Below, piece by piece: positions 14,406-19,956 of a stretch of 19,956 bases of DNA (the first letter of the stretch is position 1; each line of letters begins with the position of its first letter). Source of the DNA: Actinomycetes bacterium (GTDB lineage Bacteria; Actinomycetota; Acidimicrobiia; Acidimicrobiales; CADCSY01); assembly GCA_025464025.1 (NCBI GenBank), contig JAODBP010000138.1, positions 1-19,956 on the forward strand, in the 5' to 3' direction. Made by a program: the position numbers and the translations under genes. The notes below the pieces were generated by a model, which saw only the letters and a list, made by a program, of their open reading frames with translations, was not told the origin of the DNA and made no database searches.

Positions 14406-16276
14406 GCGGTCGTCGACTTGGTCGTGCGCCGGCGGCGGGTGGTCGTGGTGCCGTTCGCCCCGTTGACCGAGCCCCAGACGGGGAGGTCGCCGAAGATCTC
14501 GAGCAGCTCGGGCGTGTCGAGGGTCTCGCGCTCGACGAGGGCGTCGGCCAGCCGGTCGAGCACCTTGCGATGCTGGCGCAGGACCTGGCGGGCCTCGTCG
14601 TGGGCGTGGTCGATCAGGGCCCGGACCTCGGCGTCGACCTGGGCCGACACGGCGTCGGAGTAGTCGCGCTGGCCGCCCATCTCCCGACCGAGGAACGGCT
14701 CGCTGGCCCGGTTGCCGAGCTGCTGCGGGCCGATGGCGTCGGTCATGCCGAACTCGGTGACCATGGCCCGGGCGATGGCGGTGGCCCGCTCGATGTCGTT
14801 CTGGGCCCCGGTGGTGGGGTCACCGAAGACCAGCTCCTCGGCGGTGCGCCCGCCCAGCAGCATCGCCATCTCGTCGCGCAGCTCCGACCGGGACTGCATG
14901 TGCTTGTCCTCGGTGGGCAGGGCGAGGGTCCAGCCCAGGGCCCGGCCCCGGGCGATGATCGACACCTTGTGGATCGGGTCGGTGTTCGGGAGCACGTGAC
15001 CGACGAGGGCGTGGCCGCCCTCGTGGTAGGCGATGAGCCGCTTCTCCTTGTCGGACATCACCCGGCTCTTGCGCTCGGGGCCGGCGATGACCCGGTCGAT
15101 CGACTCCTCCATGGCGTGCATGTCGATGACCTTGCCGCCATGGCGAGCGGTGAGCAGCGCCGCCTCGTTCATGAGGTTGGCCAGGTCGGCGCCGGTGAAG
15201 CCGGGCGTGCGGCGGGCCAGCACGTCGAGCTCGACGTCCTTGCCCAACGGCTTGCCCTTGGCGTGGACGTTGAGGATGGCCTTGCGCCCCTCGAGGTCGG
15301 GCCGGTCGACCACGATCTGGCGGTCGAAGCGGCCGGGGCGCAGGAGCGCGGGGTCGAGGATGTCGGGCCGGTTCGTGGCGGCGATGAGGATGACGCCCGA
15401 CTTCACGTCGAAGCCGTCCATCTCGACGAGGAGCTGGTTGAGGGTCTGCTCCCGCTCGTCGTGGCCGCCGCCCAGGCCGGCGCCGCGGTGGCGGCCGACG
15501 GCGTCGATCTCGTCGACGAAGATGATCGCCGGGCTGGACTGCTTGGCCTGCTCGAAGAGGTCGCGCACCCGGCTGGCGCCGACACCGACGAACATCTCGA
15601 CGAAGTCAGAGCCGGAGATCGAGAAGAACGGCACCCCGGCCTCGCCGGCGACCGCTCGGGCCAGCAGCGTCTTGCCGGTGCCGGGCGGGCCGAACAGCAG
15701 CACGCCCTTCGGGATCTTGGCCCCGATGGCCTGGAACTTGGCCGGGCTCTCGAGGAACTCCTTGATCTCCTGGAGCTCCTCGACGGCCTCGTCGCAGCCG
15801 GCGACGTCGGCGAAGGTGACCTTGGGCTGGTCCTTGGAGACCTGCTTGGCCTTGGCCTTGCCGAACTGCATGACCCGGCTGCCACCGCCCTGCATGGCGT
15901 TCATGAGGAACACGAACAGGCCCACCAGCACCAGGATCGGCAGGAGCTGGAACAACAGGCTCAGCCAGATCGAGCTGCCGCCCTTGCTCACGTCGTAGGG
16001 CACGTCGTTCTTGTCGAGCAGGTCGGTGAGCCGCTCGGCCGAGTTCGTCACGAACGTGGTGCGGAACTTCGTGCCGTTGTCGAGGGTGCCGGTGATCTTG
16101 GAGCTGTCGTCCTCGATCTTGACCTCTTTGACCTTGCCGGCCTCGACCTGGTCGCGGAACTCGTCGTACCGGAGCTTCTCGCGGCTGTCACCGCCGCTCA
16201 GCACCTGACTGGCGCCGAGGAGCACCACGAGGGCCACGACGACCCAGAACGCCACACTTCGGACGAGCTTCTGCAC
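14402..16276 (-). CDS. ftsH: ATP-dependent zinc metalloprotease FtsH
   Basis: Membrane-anchored AAA+ protease. The protein has 624 residues from GTG 16276, chosen because GAGGAAG lies 6 nt upstream. A TTG at 16291 gives five more residues but has no ribosome site. TM1 is at about residues 8-25 and TM2 at 105-126, with a periplasmic-type domain between. The Walker A GPPGTGKT is at 196-203, Walker B IIFVDE at 251-256, the pore loop is [11 protein letters not shown] and the SRH is [20 protein letters not shown]. The zinc site HEGGH is at 418-422 (commonly HEAGH) with Asp494 in [10 protein letters not shown]. The tail is Thr/Arg-rich. Its stop overlaps folE. Confidence 0.96.
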   Translation of the reverse strand: MQKLVRSVAFWVVVALVVLLGASQVLSGGDSREKLRYDEFRDQVEAGKVKEVKIEDDSSKITGTLDNGTKFRTTFVTNSAERLTDLLDKNDVPYDVSKGGSSIWLSLLFQLLPILVLVGLFVFLMNAMQGGGSRVMQFGKAKAKQVSKDQPKVTFADVAGCDEAVEELQEIKEFLESPAKFQAIGAKIPKGVLLFGPPGTGKTLLARAVAGEAGVPFFSISGSDFVEMFVGVGASRVRDLFEQAKQSSPAIIFVDEIDAVGRHRGAGLGGGHDEREQTLNQLLVEMDGFDVKSGVILIAATNRPDILDPALLRPGRFDRQIVVDRPDLEGRKAILNVHAKGKPLGKDVELDVLARRTPGFTGADLANLMNEAALLTARHGGKVIDMHAMEESIDRVIAGPERKSRVMSDKEKRLIAYHEGGHALVGHVLPNTDPIHKVSIIARGRALGWTLALPTEDKHMQSRSELRDEMAMLLGGRTAEELVFGDPTTGAQNDIERATAIARAMVTEFGMTDAIGPQQLGNRASEPFLGREMGGQRDYSDAVSAQVDAEVRALIDHAHDEARQVLRQHRKVLDRLADALVERETLDTPELLEIFGDLPVWGSVNGANGTTTTRRRRTTKSTTA

Positions 16277-16310
16277 TGCGCGCTTCCTCAACGGGTTCGA
16301 CGGAGGCTCA

Positions 16311-16316
16311 AGGCTA
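16311..16316 (-). promoter_or_regulatory. Candidate -10 box for ftsH
   Basis: TAGCCT on the minus strand in the hpt-ftsH gap. Transcription would begin near 16304, leaving a leader of about 28 nt that contains the GAGGAAG ribosome site for GTG 16276. It would place the alternative TTG at 16291 only about 12 nt from the transcript end. No convincing -35 was found. Confidence 0.35.
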
Positions 16317-16331
16317 CCGACAGATGTTCAC

Positions 16332-16898
16332 CTAGTGGCCCGCGACGTCCTCGTTGTAGACGCAGACGAAGGGGAGGTTGCGGTAGCGCTCGGCCACATC
16401 GAGGCCGTACCCGACCACGAAGGCGGGCGGGATCCGGAACGCGACGTACTTCAGATCGACCTCGGTGGCGGCGTTGCCCTCGCGCACGAGGAGGGCGCAG
16501 ATCTCGAGGCTGGCCGGGTGGCGGGCCAGCAGGTTCTTGCGCAGGTAGGCCAGCGTGAGGCCGCTGTCGACGATGTCCTCGACGATGAGGACGTGGCGAT
16601 CGGTGAGGTCGAGGTCGAGGTCCTTGACGATCCGGACCACGCCGCTCGTCTTGGTCGCGGCGCCGTAGGACGACACGGCCATGAAGTCGAACTCGACCGG
16701 CAGGTCGATCCCCCGGGCCAGGTCGGCCATGAAGACGAAGGCGCCCTTGAGCACGCCGACGAGGAGCGGCGGGCGGCCCTCGTAGTCCGCGGTGATCTGC
16801 TTGCCCAGCTCGGCGATGCGGGCCTGGAGGACGTCCTCGGGCACGACGAGCTCGCCGAGATCGGGGTTGGTGTCGTACGGGGGCGGGACGGGGGGCAC
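16332..16898 (-). CDS. hpt: Hypoxanthine phosphoribosyltransferase
   Basis: Salvages hypoxanthine and guanine with PRPP to IMP and GMP. The protein has 188 residues from GTG 16898. PRPP-binding VLIVEDIVDSGLT lies at 103-115, with the flexible-loop region FMAVSSYGAATKTSGVVRIVKDL upstream, LLVGVLKGAFVFMADL near the N terminus, and VVGYGLDVAERYRNLPFV at the C terminus. A longer start at GTG 16934 would overlap tilS, but the shorter one has the TAACGT plus 7 nt leaderless signature and no Shine-Dalgarno is evident for either. The order tilS-hpt-ftsH matches mycobacteria. Confidence 0.95.
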   Translation of the reverse strand: MPPVPPPYDTNPDLGELVVPEDVLQARIAELGKQITADYEGRPPLLVGVLKGAFVFMADLARGIDLPVEFDFMAVSSYGAATKTSGVVRIVKDLDLDLTDRHVLIVEDIVDSGLTLAYLRKNLLARHPASLEICALLVREGNAATEVDLKYVAFRIPPAFVVGYGLDVAERYRNLPFVCVYNEDVAGH

Positions 16899-16905
16899 GG
16901 CTCGG

Positions 16906-16911
16906 ACGTTA
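16906..16911 (-). promoter_or_regulatory. -10 box of a probable leaderless promoter for hpt, built on the tilS stop codon
   Basis: TAACGT on the minus strand, then CCGAGCC (7 nt), then the hpt GTG. The first three bases of the box are the TAA stop of tilS, so the stop codon and the -10 element are the same bases. It also decides between the two possible hpt starts. Confidence 0.55.
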
Positions 16912-17772
16912 CTCAGCGATGCGGAGCCGGCCACCAGTGCGCTCGACCCGCCGGCCGGCGCCCACGTCGGTGGCCTTCACCTCGTGGCGGGCCACCTGGA
17001 GGACGCGTTCGATGGTGGCGAGGTCGGGGGGGTAGCCGTCGACCTCCAACCAGCGGCGGAGGGCTCGTCGGGCCAGGACCGGCGGGGCGGCGGCGAGCGC
17101 CCGGGCCTCGGTCGGGTCGAGGGCGGCAGCGAGGTCGTCGAGGTAGGCGTCGTCGTCGGCCAGGAGGGCGGCGGCCCTCGTGAGCAGCGGCGTCGTGTCC
17201 CGGTCGGCGATGTCGTCGAGGAGGGGAACCAGCTCGGCGCGCACGCGGTTGCGGCGGAAGGCCGGATCGGCGTTGCTCGGGTCGTCGAGGACGACCAGCC
17301 CCCGCTCGGCGCAGACCGCTCGGGTCTCGGCCCGGCGGAGCTCGAGGATGGGCTTGGTCGGGCCGGGGCGGATGGCGGCCAGGCCGGTGGTGCCGGCCCC
17401 CCGGAGGAGCTGGAGCAGGAGGGTCTCGGCCCGGTCATCGGCCGTGTGGCCGGTCATGGCACCGGGGCCGAGCACGGCCCGCCGGGCGTCACGGGCCCGG
17501 GCCTCGAGGTTGGGCCCGAGGTCGACCACCACGCGCTCGGCGCGGAACGGCACGCCGAGGGCACGGGCCAGGTCGGCCACGTGGTCGGCCTCGAACGCCG
17601 AGCCCGGGCGCAGGCCGTGGTCGACGTGCACCGCCGTCACGTCGCACCCGGCCTCGACGGCGAGGACGAGCAGGGCGGTGGAGTCGGCGCCGCCCGAGAC
17701 GGCGGCGATCCCGGCCGGCGGGAACGCGCAGCGGGCGAGGAGCCCGCGGGCGGTGTCAGCGGTCGACGTCAC
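16909..17772 (-). CDS. tilS: tRNA(Ile)-lysidine synthetase
   Basis: Modifies C34 of tRNA-Ile(CAU) to lysidine using ATP and lysine, preventing misreading of AUG. The protein has 287 residues, a short actinobacterial-type form. The N-type ATP pyrophosphatase PP-loop SGGADS is at 26-31. HVDHGLRPGSAFEADHV, MTGHTADDRAETLLLQLLRGAGTTGLA and the tRNA-contacting DPSNADPAFRRNRVRAELVPLL follow, then a reduced C-terminal domain. The GTG start lies 17 bases inside the 3' end of the upstream response-regulator gene. I see no clear Shine-Dalgarno, so translation is likely coupled to it. Confidence 0.94.
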   Translation of the reverse strand: MTSTADTARGLLARCAFPPAGIAAVSGGADSTALLVLAVEAGCDVTAVHVDHGLRPGSAFEADHVADLARALGVPFRAERVVVDLGPNLEARARDARRAVLGPGAMTGHTADDRAETLLLQLLRGAGTTGLAAIRPGPTKPILELRRAETRAVCAERGLVVLDDPSNADPAFRRNRVRAELVPLLDDIADRDTTPLLTRAAALLADDDAYLDDLAAALDPTEARALAAAPPVLARRALRRWLEVDGYPPDLATIERVLQVARHEVKATDVGAGRRVERTGGRLRIAE

Positions 17773-18514
17773 CCGGCGCCAGCGTCCGGTCGCGGACGAG
17801 GCCGAGCAGCTCGGGCACCGAGGGCACCCCGAGCTTGCGGCTGATGCGCCGCAGGCTGGCGTAGACGTTCGACCGGCTCACGCCCAGGTCGGTGGCGGCA
17901 TCGCTGACCGAGGCCGCCGAGGCCAGCCGTTCGAGCAGCTCGCGCTGCTTGTCGGTGAGCGTCGACAGCTTCTCGCGGGCGGCCACGACCTGCTTCGGCT
18001 CGGTGGCCGCGACAGGACGGTGCTCGAGGCGGGTGAGGTGGGGCCGGGGGACGATCAGGTCGGACGCCTCGGTGCCCTTCTCGATCCGGGCCAGTTGCTC
18101 GAGGGCGGCCTGCTGAGCCCGGCGCCGCTTGGTCGGCTCCGGGTCGCCTTCGAGCGCGGCCCGCACCTCGTCACGGAGGTTGGCCGGCGAGAACGGCTTG
18201 GTCATGAACCGGATGGCGCCCTCGATGCCGCCCCGCACGCGGGCGTCGGCGGCGTCGTTGGCCGTGAGCATGAGGACCGGGATCCGGTTGACGTCGAGGT
18301 CGCCGGCCGCCTTGATCGTCTCCAACACGGTCCACCCGTCGACCTCGGGCATCATCAGGTCGAGGAGCATCACGTCGGGCACCTCGTCCGCGATCAGCTC
18401 GAGCGCCTCCGCCCCGTTGGCCGCCGTGATGACGCGATGCCCGTCCAGCTCGAGGTTGAGCTGGACCAACGCTCGGATGTCGGGCTCGTCGTCGACGACG
18501 AGGATGGTTGCCAT
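17756..18514 (-). CDS. Orphan response regulator (REC plus LuxR-type HTH)
   Basis: A protein of 252 residues. The receiver domain (about 3-122) has acidic pocket Asp8/Asp9, phospho-acceptor Asp52 (MLLDLMMPEVDGW), Thr84 and Lys106 (MTKPF), so phosphorylation chemistry is intact. Residues about 125-182 form a charged helical linker, longer than in NarL-type proteins. A LuxR/GerE-like HTH follows at about 185-242 (LTDKQRELLERLASAASVSDAATDLGVSRSNVYASLRRISRKLGV). No histidine kinase is in the window. The ATG 18514 is preferred because AAGGGG lies 6 nt upstream; the frame stays open to 18631. The 3' end overlaps tilS. Regulated targets are unknown. Confidence 0.9.
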   Translation of the reverse strand: MATILVVDDEPDIRALVQLNLELDGHRVITAANGAEALELIADEVPDVMLLDLMMPEVDGWTVLETIKAAGDLDVNRIPVLMLTANDAADARVRGGIEGAIRFMTKPFSPANLRDEVRAALEGDPEPTKRRRAQQAALEQLARIEKGTEASDLIVPRPHLTRLEHRPVAATEPKQVVAAREKLSTLTDKQRELLERLASAASVSDAATDLGVSRSNVYASLRRISRKLGVPSVPELLGLVRDRTLAPGDVDR

Positions 18515-18540
18515 CAACGGCCCCTTCGGGGGATGTGGGA

Positions 18541-19608
18541 TCAGACGGAGGTTAGGCCAGCGACGCGGTGCAACCACGCCGAGGGCGTTCGGATCTCCGC
18601 CATGGTGGGCAGCTTGTCGCTTCCCTCCCACACCCGGGCCAGCAGCTCGGGGCCGCCTTCGGCCTCCACCTCGGCGATGAACTGCTCGCCCAGCTCGTAC
18701 TGCTTCATCTTCGCTTCCAGCCCGACCAGCTTCTGCACGAGCTTCGCCGGACCCGGCCGGTTCGACCGCCGGGCCCGCAACACGCGGGAGAACCGCTCGG
18801 CCGAGGGGATGCGATCGGCACCGGCCCGGTCCATCGTCACGTCGCCGTGGCCCTCGAGCAGGCTCATCAGCCCGCCGATGCGATCGAGCACCTCACGCTG
18901 CTCGTCGGTGGCGAAGAGGGCGGGCAGCCCGCCGTCGTCGAGGGGGTTGCGGCCGGCCTTGACCTCGTCGACCGCCCGGCGCAGGCCCTCGACCACGCGG
19001 CCGGGGTCGAGCTCGCCGAGGATGCCGTCGACCTGGGACACGAAGTACGGGCGCAGCCAGGGCACACCGGTGAACTGGGCCCGGTGGGTCACCTCGTGGA
19101 GGGCGAGCCACAGGCGGAACTCCCGGGGCGGGAAGCCGAAGCGCTTCTCGATCCCGAGGACGTTCGGGCCCACGTAGTAGACGATGTCCTGGTCGTCGGG
19201 ATCCTCGTCCTCGACGAGCAGCAGGTCGTACTGGCCGAGCACCCGGGTCGACATCCACCCGAGGAGCGCGCCCATCTCGACGGCGGTGACCTTCTGGGTG
19301 ACACCTCGGGCCAGCGCGTTGCCCGCCACCTTGTCGCCGAACTTCTCGGTGAGCGGCGACAGCATGCGGCGCATCGAGCCGATGTTGGCGTGGACCCAGC
19401 CGGCCCGGTCGGTGACGCGGACCCGGGCCGGGCCGGTGAGCGGCACCAGGCCGGTCTCGGCCGCCACCAGCTCCTCGGCCTCGCGGGTCAGCTCCTCGAA
19501 GTCGGCGAGGAGCGAGTCGGCGTGGTACGAGTCACCGAAGGGGTCCCGGCCGCCGACCCGGACCGCCACGCGCTCGGCGAGGTCCCAGGCGACCGGTTCG
19601 GCCCTCAC
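18541..19608 (-). CDS. DUF2342-family zinc-dependent metalloprotease-like protein
   Basis: A protein of 355 residues starting at GTG 19608 (VRAEPVAWDLAERVAVRVGG). The metal-binding motif HEVTHRAQF has HExxH at 171-175. A later LEGHGDVTMD is a candidate region for the third ligand. Other family stretches are HANIGSMRRMLSPL, MGALLGWMSTRVLGQYDLLL, IVYYVGPNVLGIEKRFGFPPREFRLWLALHE, RSNRPGPAKLVQKLVGLEAKMKQYELGEQF and the C-terminal TPSAWLHRVAGL. The family has been linked to coenzyme F420-containing actinobacteria by co-occurrence, but no substrate is established. The mycobacterial counterpart also sits next to tilS. The start is 4 bases after the stop of a small membrane-protein ORF. Confidence 0.9.
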   Translation of the reverse strand: MRAEPVAWDLAERVAVRVGGRDPFGDSYHADSLLADFEELTREAEELVAAETGLVPLTGPARVRVTDRAGWVHANIGSMRRMLSPLTEKFGDKVAGNALARGVTQKVTAVEMGALLGWMSTRVLGQYDLLLVEDEDPDDQDIVYYVGPNVLGIEKRFGFPPREFRLWLALHEVTHRAQFTGVPWLRPYFVSQVDGILGELDPGRVVEGLRRAVDEVKAGRNPLDDGGLPALFATDEQREVLDRIGGLMSLLEGHGDVTMDRAGADRIPSAERFSRVLRARRSNRPGPAKLVQKLVGLEAKMKQYELGEQFIAEVEAEGGPELLARVWEGSDKLPTMAEIRTPSAWLHRVAGLTSV

Positions 19609-19612
19609 CCGG

Positions 19613-19744
19613 TCAGCGCTTGGGGTACTTGAGGGACTGCACCTTCTTGAGGTACCCGGCGATCGTGGCCACAACCGCCAGGACGGCGCCGGCGGCCAGC
19701 GGCACCGAGATCCAATACGTCCAGACCTTCCCGGCGAGCAGCAT
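19613..19744 (-). CDS. Small single-span membrane protein
   Basis: A protein of 43 residues beginning MLLAGKVWTYWISVPLA, with one hydrophobic helix (about residues 9-32) and a basic cytoplasmic-looking tail KKVQSLKYPKR. It fits the positive-inside rule for an N-out helix or a simple anchor. The ATG 19744 has TACGAT exactly 7 nt upstream; an ATG three codons earlier (19753) overlaps that box. It ends 4 bases before the metalloprotease gene and is probably its operon partner, perhaps a membrane tether. No family is recognised. Confidence 0.7.
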   Translation of the reverse strand: MLLAGKVWTYWISVPLAAGAVLAVVATIAGYLKKVQSLKYPKR

Positions 19745-19751
19745 GCGCAGC

Positions 19752-19757
19752 ATCGTA
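19752..19757 (-). promoter_or_regulatory. -10 box of a probable leaderless promoter
   Basis: TACGAT on the minus strand, then GCTGCGC (7 nt), then the ATG of the small membrane protein. No Shine-Dalgarno precedes this start. It would drive the small protein and the metalloprotease. Confidence 0.5.
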
Positions 19758-19783
19758 GAGGGACACCCGCGGCGGGCCGCACT

Positions 19784-19956
19784 TCAGGCGGCGGGCACCT
19801 TCCGGCCCCGGGTGCGGGGCACGACCATCGGGGCGTGCAGGCTGCAGCACTTCCCGTCGTTGTAGATCGACAGGCGGGTCTCGCAGCCCGGTCGCTCGCA
19901 CACCCGCCCGGCGGAGTGGCGTCGGGTGCGGCCCTCGATGCTGGTGATCCGCTCAC
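19784..19956 (-). CDS. Cys-rich small protein, zinc-finger-like (C-terminal part, cut by window edge)
   Basis: The 57 visible codons read ERITSIEGRTRRHSAGRVC at the start of the window portion and end GRKVPAA. The core CERPGCETRLSIYNDGKCCS is followed by LH, giving Cx4C, then after a 12-residue gap CC-x2-H, a likely zinc-binding knuckle. The pattern of a Cys pair, then T.LS.YN, then Cys and His is familiar from short actinobacterial proteins of unknown role (from memory). The start lies beyond the window. It is followed after 39 bases by the small membrane-protein ORF on the same strand. Confidence 0.65.
   Translation of the reverse strand, partial: ERITSIEGRTRRHSAGRVCERPGCETRLSIYNDGKCCSLHAPMVVPRTRGRKVPAA

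Noticed and set aside
14570..16558. Plus-strand 662-codon open frame opposite ftsH
   Set aside because: Its translation is low-complexity Leu/Gly/Ala/Val-rich and mirrors the ftsH codons. No domain or ribosome site is seen.
19605..19901. 98-codon minus-strand frame across the small membrane-protein gene
   Set aside because: Arg/Pro-rich shadow. The overlapping frames encoding the Cys-rich protein and the single-span membrane protein have far more natural composition.
1..19956. CRISPR arrays, insertion sequences, tRNA or rRNA genes, phage genes
   Set aside because: No direct repeat array, transposase frame, terminal inverted repeat pair, cloverleaf or rRNA-like segment was found when reading the window.

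Overview
This is about 20 kb of very GC-rich DNA, densely packed and rich in GTG, TTG and probably CTG starts, from a chromosome of an actinobacterium. From memory, the gene order matches the Mycobacterium tuberculosis region Rv3598c-Rv3626c: lysS, coaX, panD, panC, DUF2520 gene, then folK, folB, folP, folE, ftsH, hpt, tilS and the DUF2342 metalloprotease. The TANNNT -10 boxes and leaderless-type starts also fit Actinobacteria. Differences from mycobacteria (nadB-nadC inside the pan/coa operon, an orphan response regulator beside tilS) suggest a deeper branch such as Acidimicrobiia, but that placement is inference.

Layout. (A) 1-5932, minus strand: one tightly coupled operon read as DUF2520 protein, panC, panD, nadB, nadC, coaX, lysS (cut by the window edge). 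Nearly every junction is an overlapping stop/start. It combines vitamin B5/CoA synthesis with de novo NAD synthesis; PanD and NadB both use L-aspartate. (B) 5933-11103: an insertion relative to the mycobacterial order. It holds a minus-strand LPFTG surface protein followed by a 12-bp hairpin, a 266-nt divergent control region (7338-7603), and three plus-strand genes of lipid-like chemistry: an alpha/beta hydrolase, a WS/DGAT acyltransferase and a short-chain dehydrogenase. (C) 11104-11544: a small plus-strand gene of unknown function, converging on folK. (D) 11531-16898, minus strand: hpt, ftsH, folE, folP, a phosphatase-fold protein lacking the catalytic Cys and Arg, folB, a 20-codon micro-ORF, folK. 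(E) 16909-19956, minus strand: a partial Cys-rich small protein, a small membrane protein, a DUF2342 zinc metalloprotease, an orphan REC-HTH response regulator, and tilS.

How the genes work together. FolE, FolP, FolB and FolK cover most of the GTP-to-folate pathway; Hpt and TilS serve nucleotide salvage and tRNA maturation; FtsH is membrane quality control. Four starts (11104, 13705, 16898, 19744) share one architecture, TANNNT plus exactly 7 nt plus the start codon, the hallmark of leaderless transcripts. They probably mark the heads of transcription units inside apparently continuous gene strings.

No tRNA, rRNA, CRISPR array, insertion sequence or phage gene was seen. No gene-free stretch exceeds 300 bases. 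The most novel-looking items are the inactivated phosphatase-like protein in the folate operon, the micro-ORF bridging folB and folK, the near-perfect palindrome with an extra half-site upstream of the LPFTG gene, and a 20-nt element shared by the upstream regions of two unrelated plus-strand genes.
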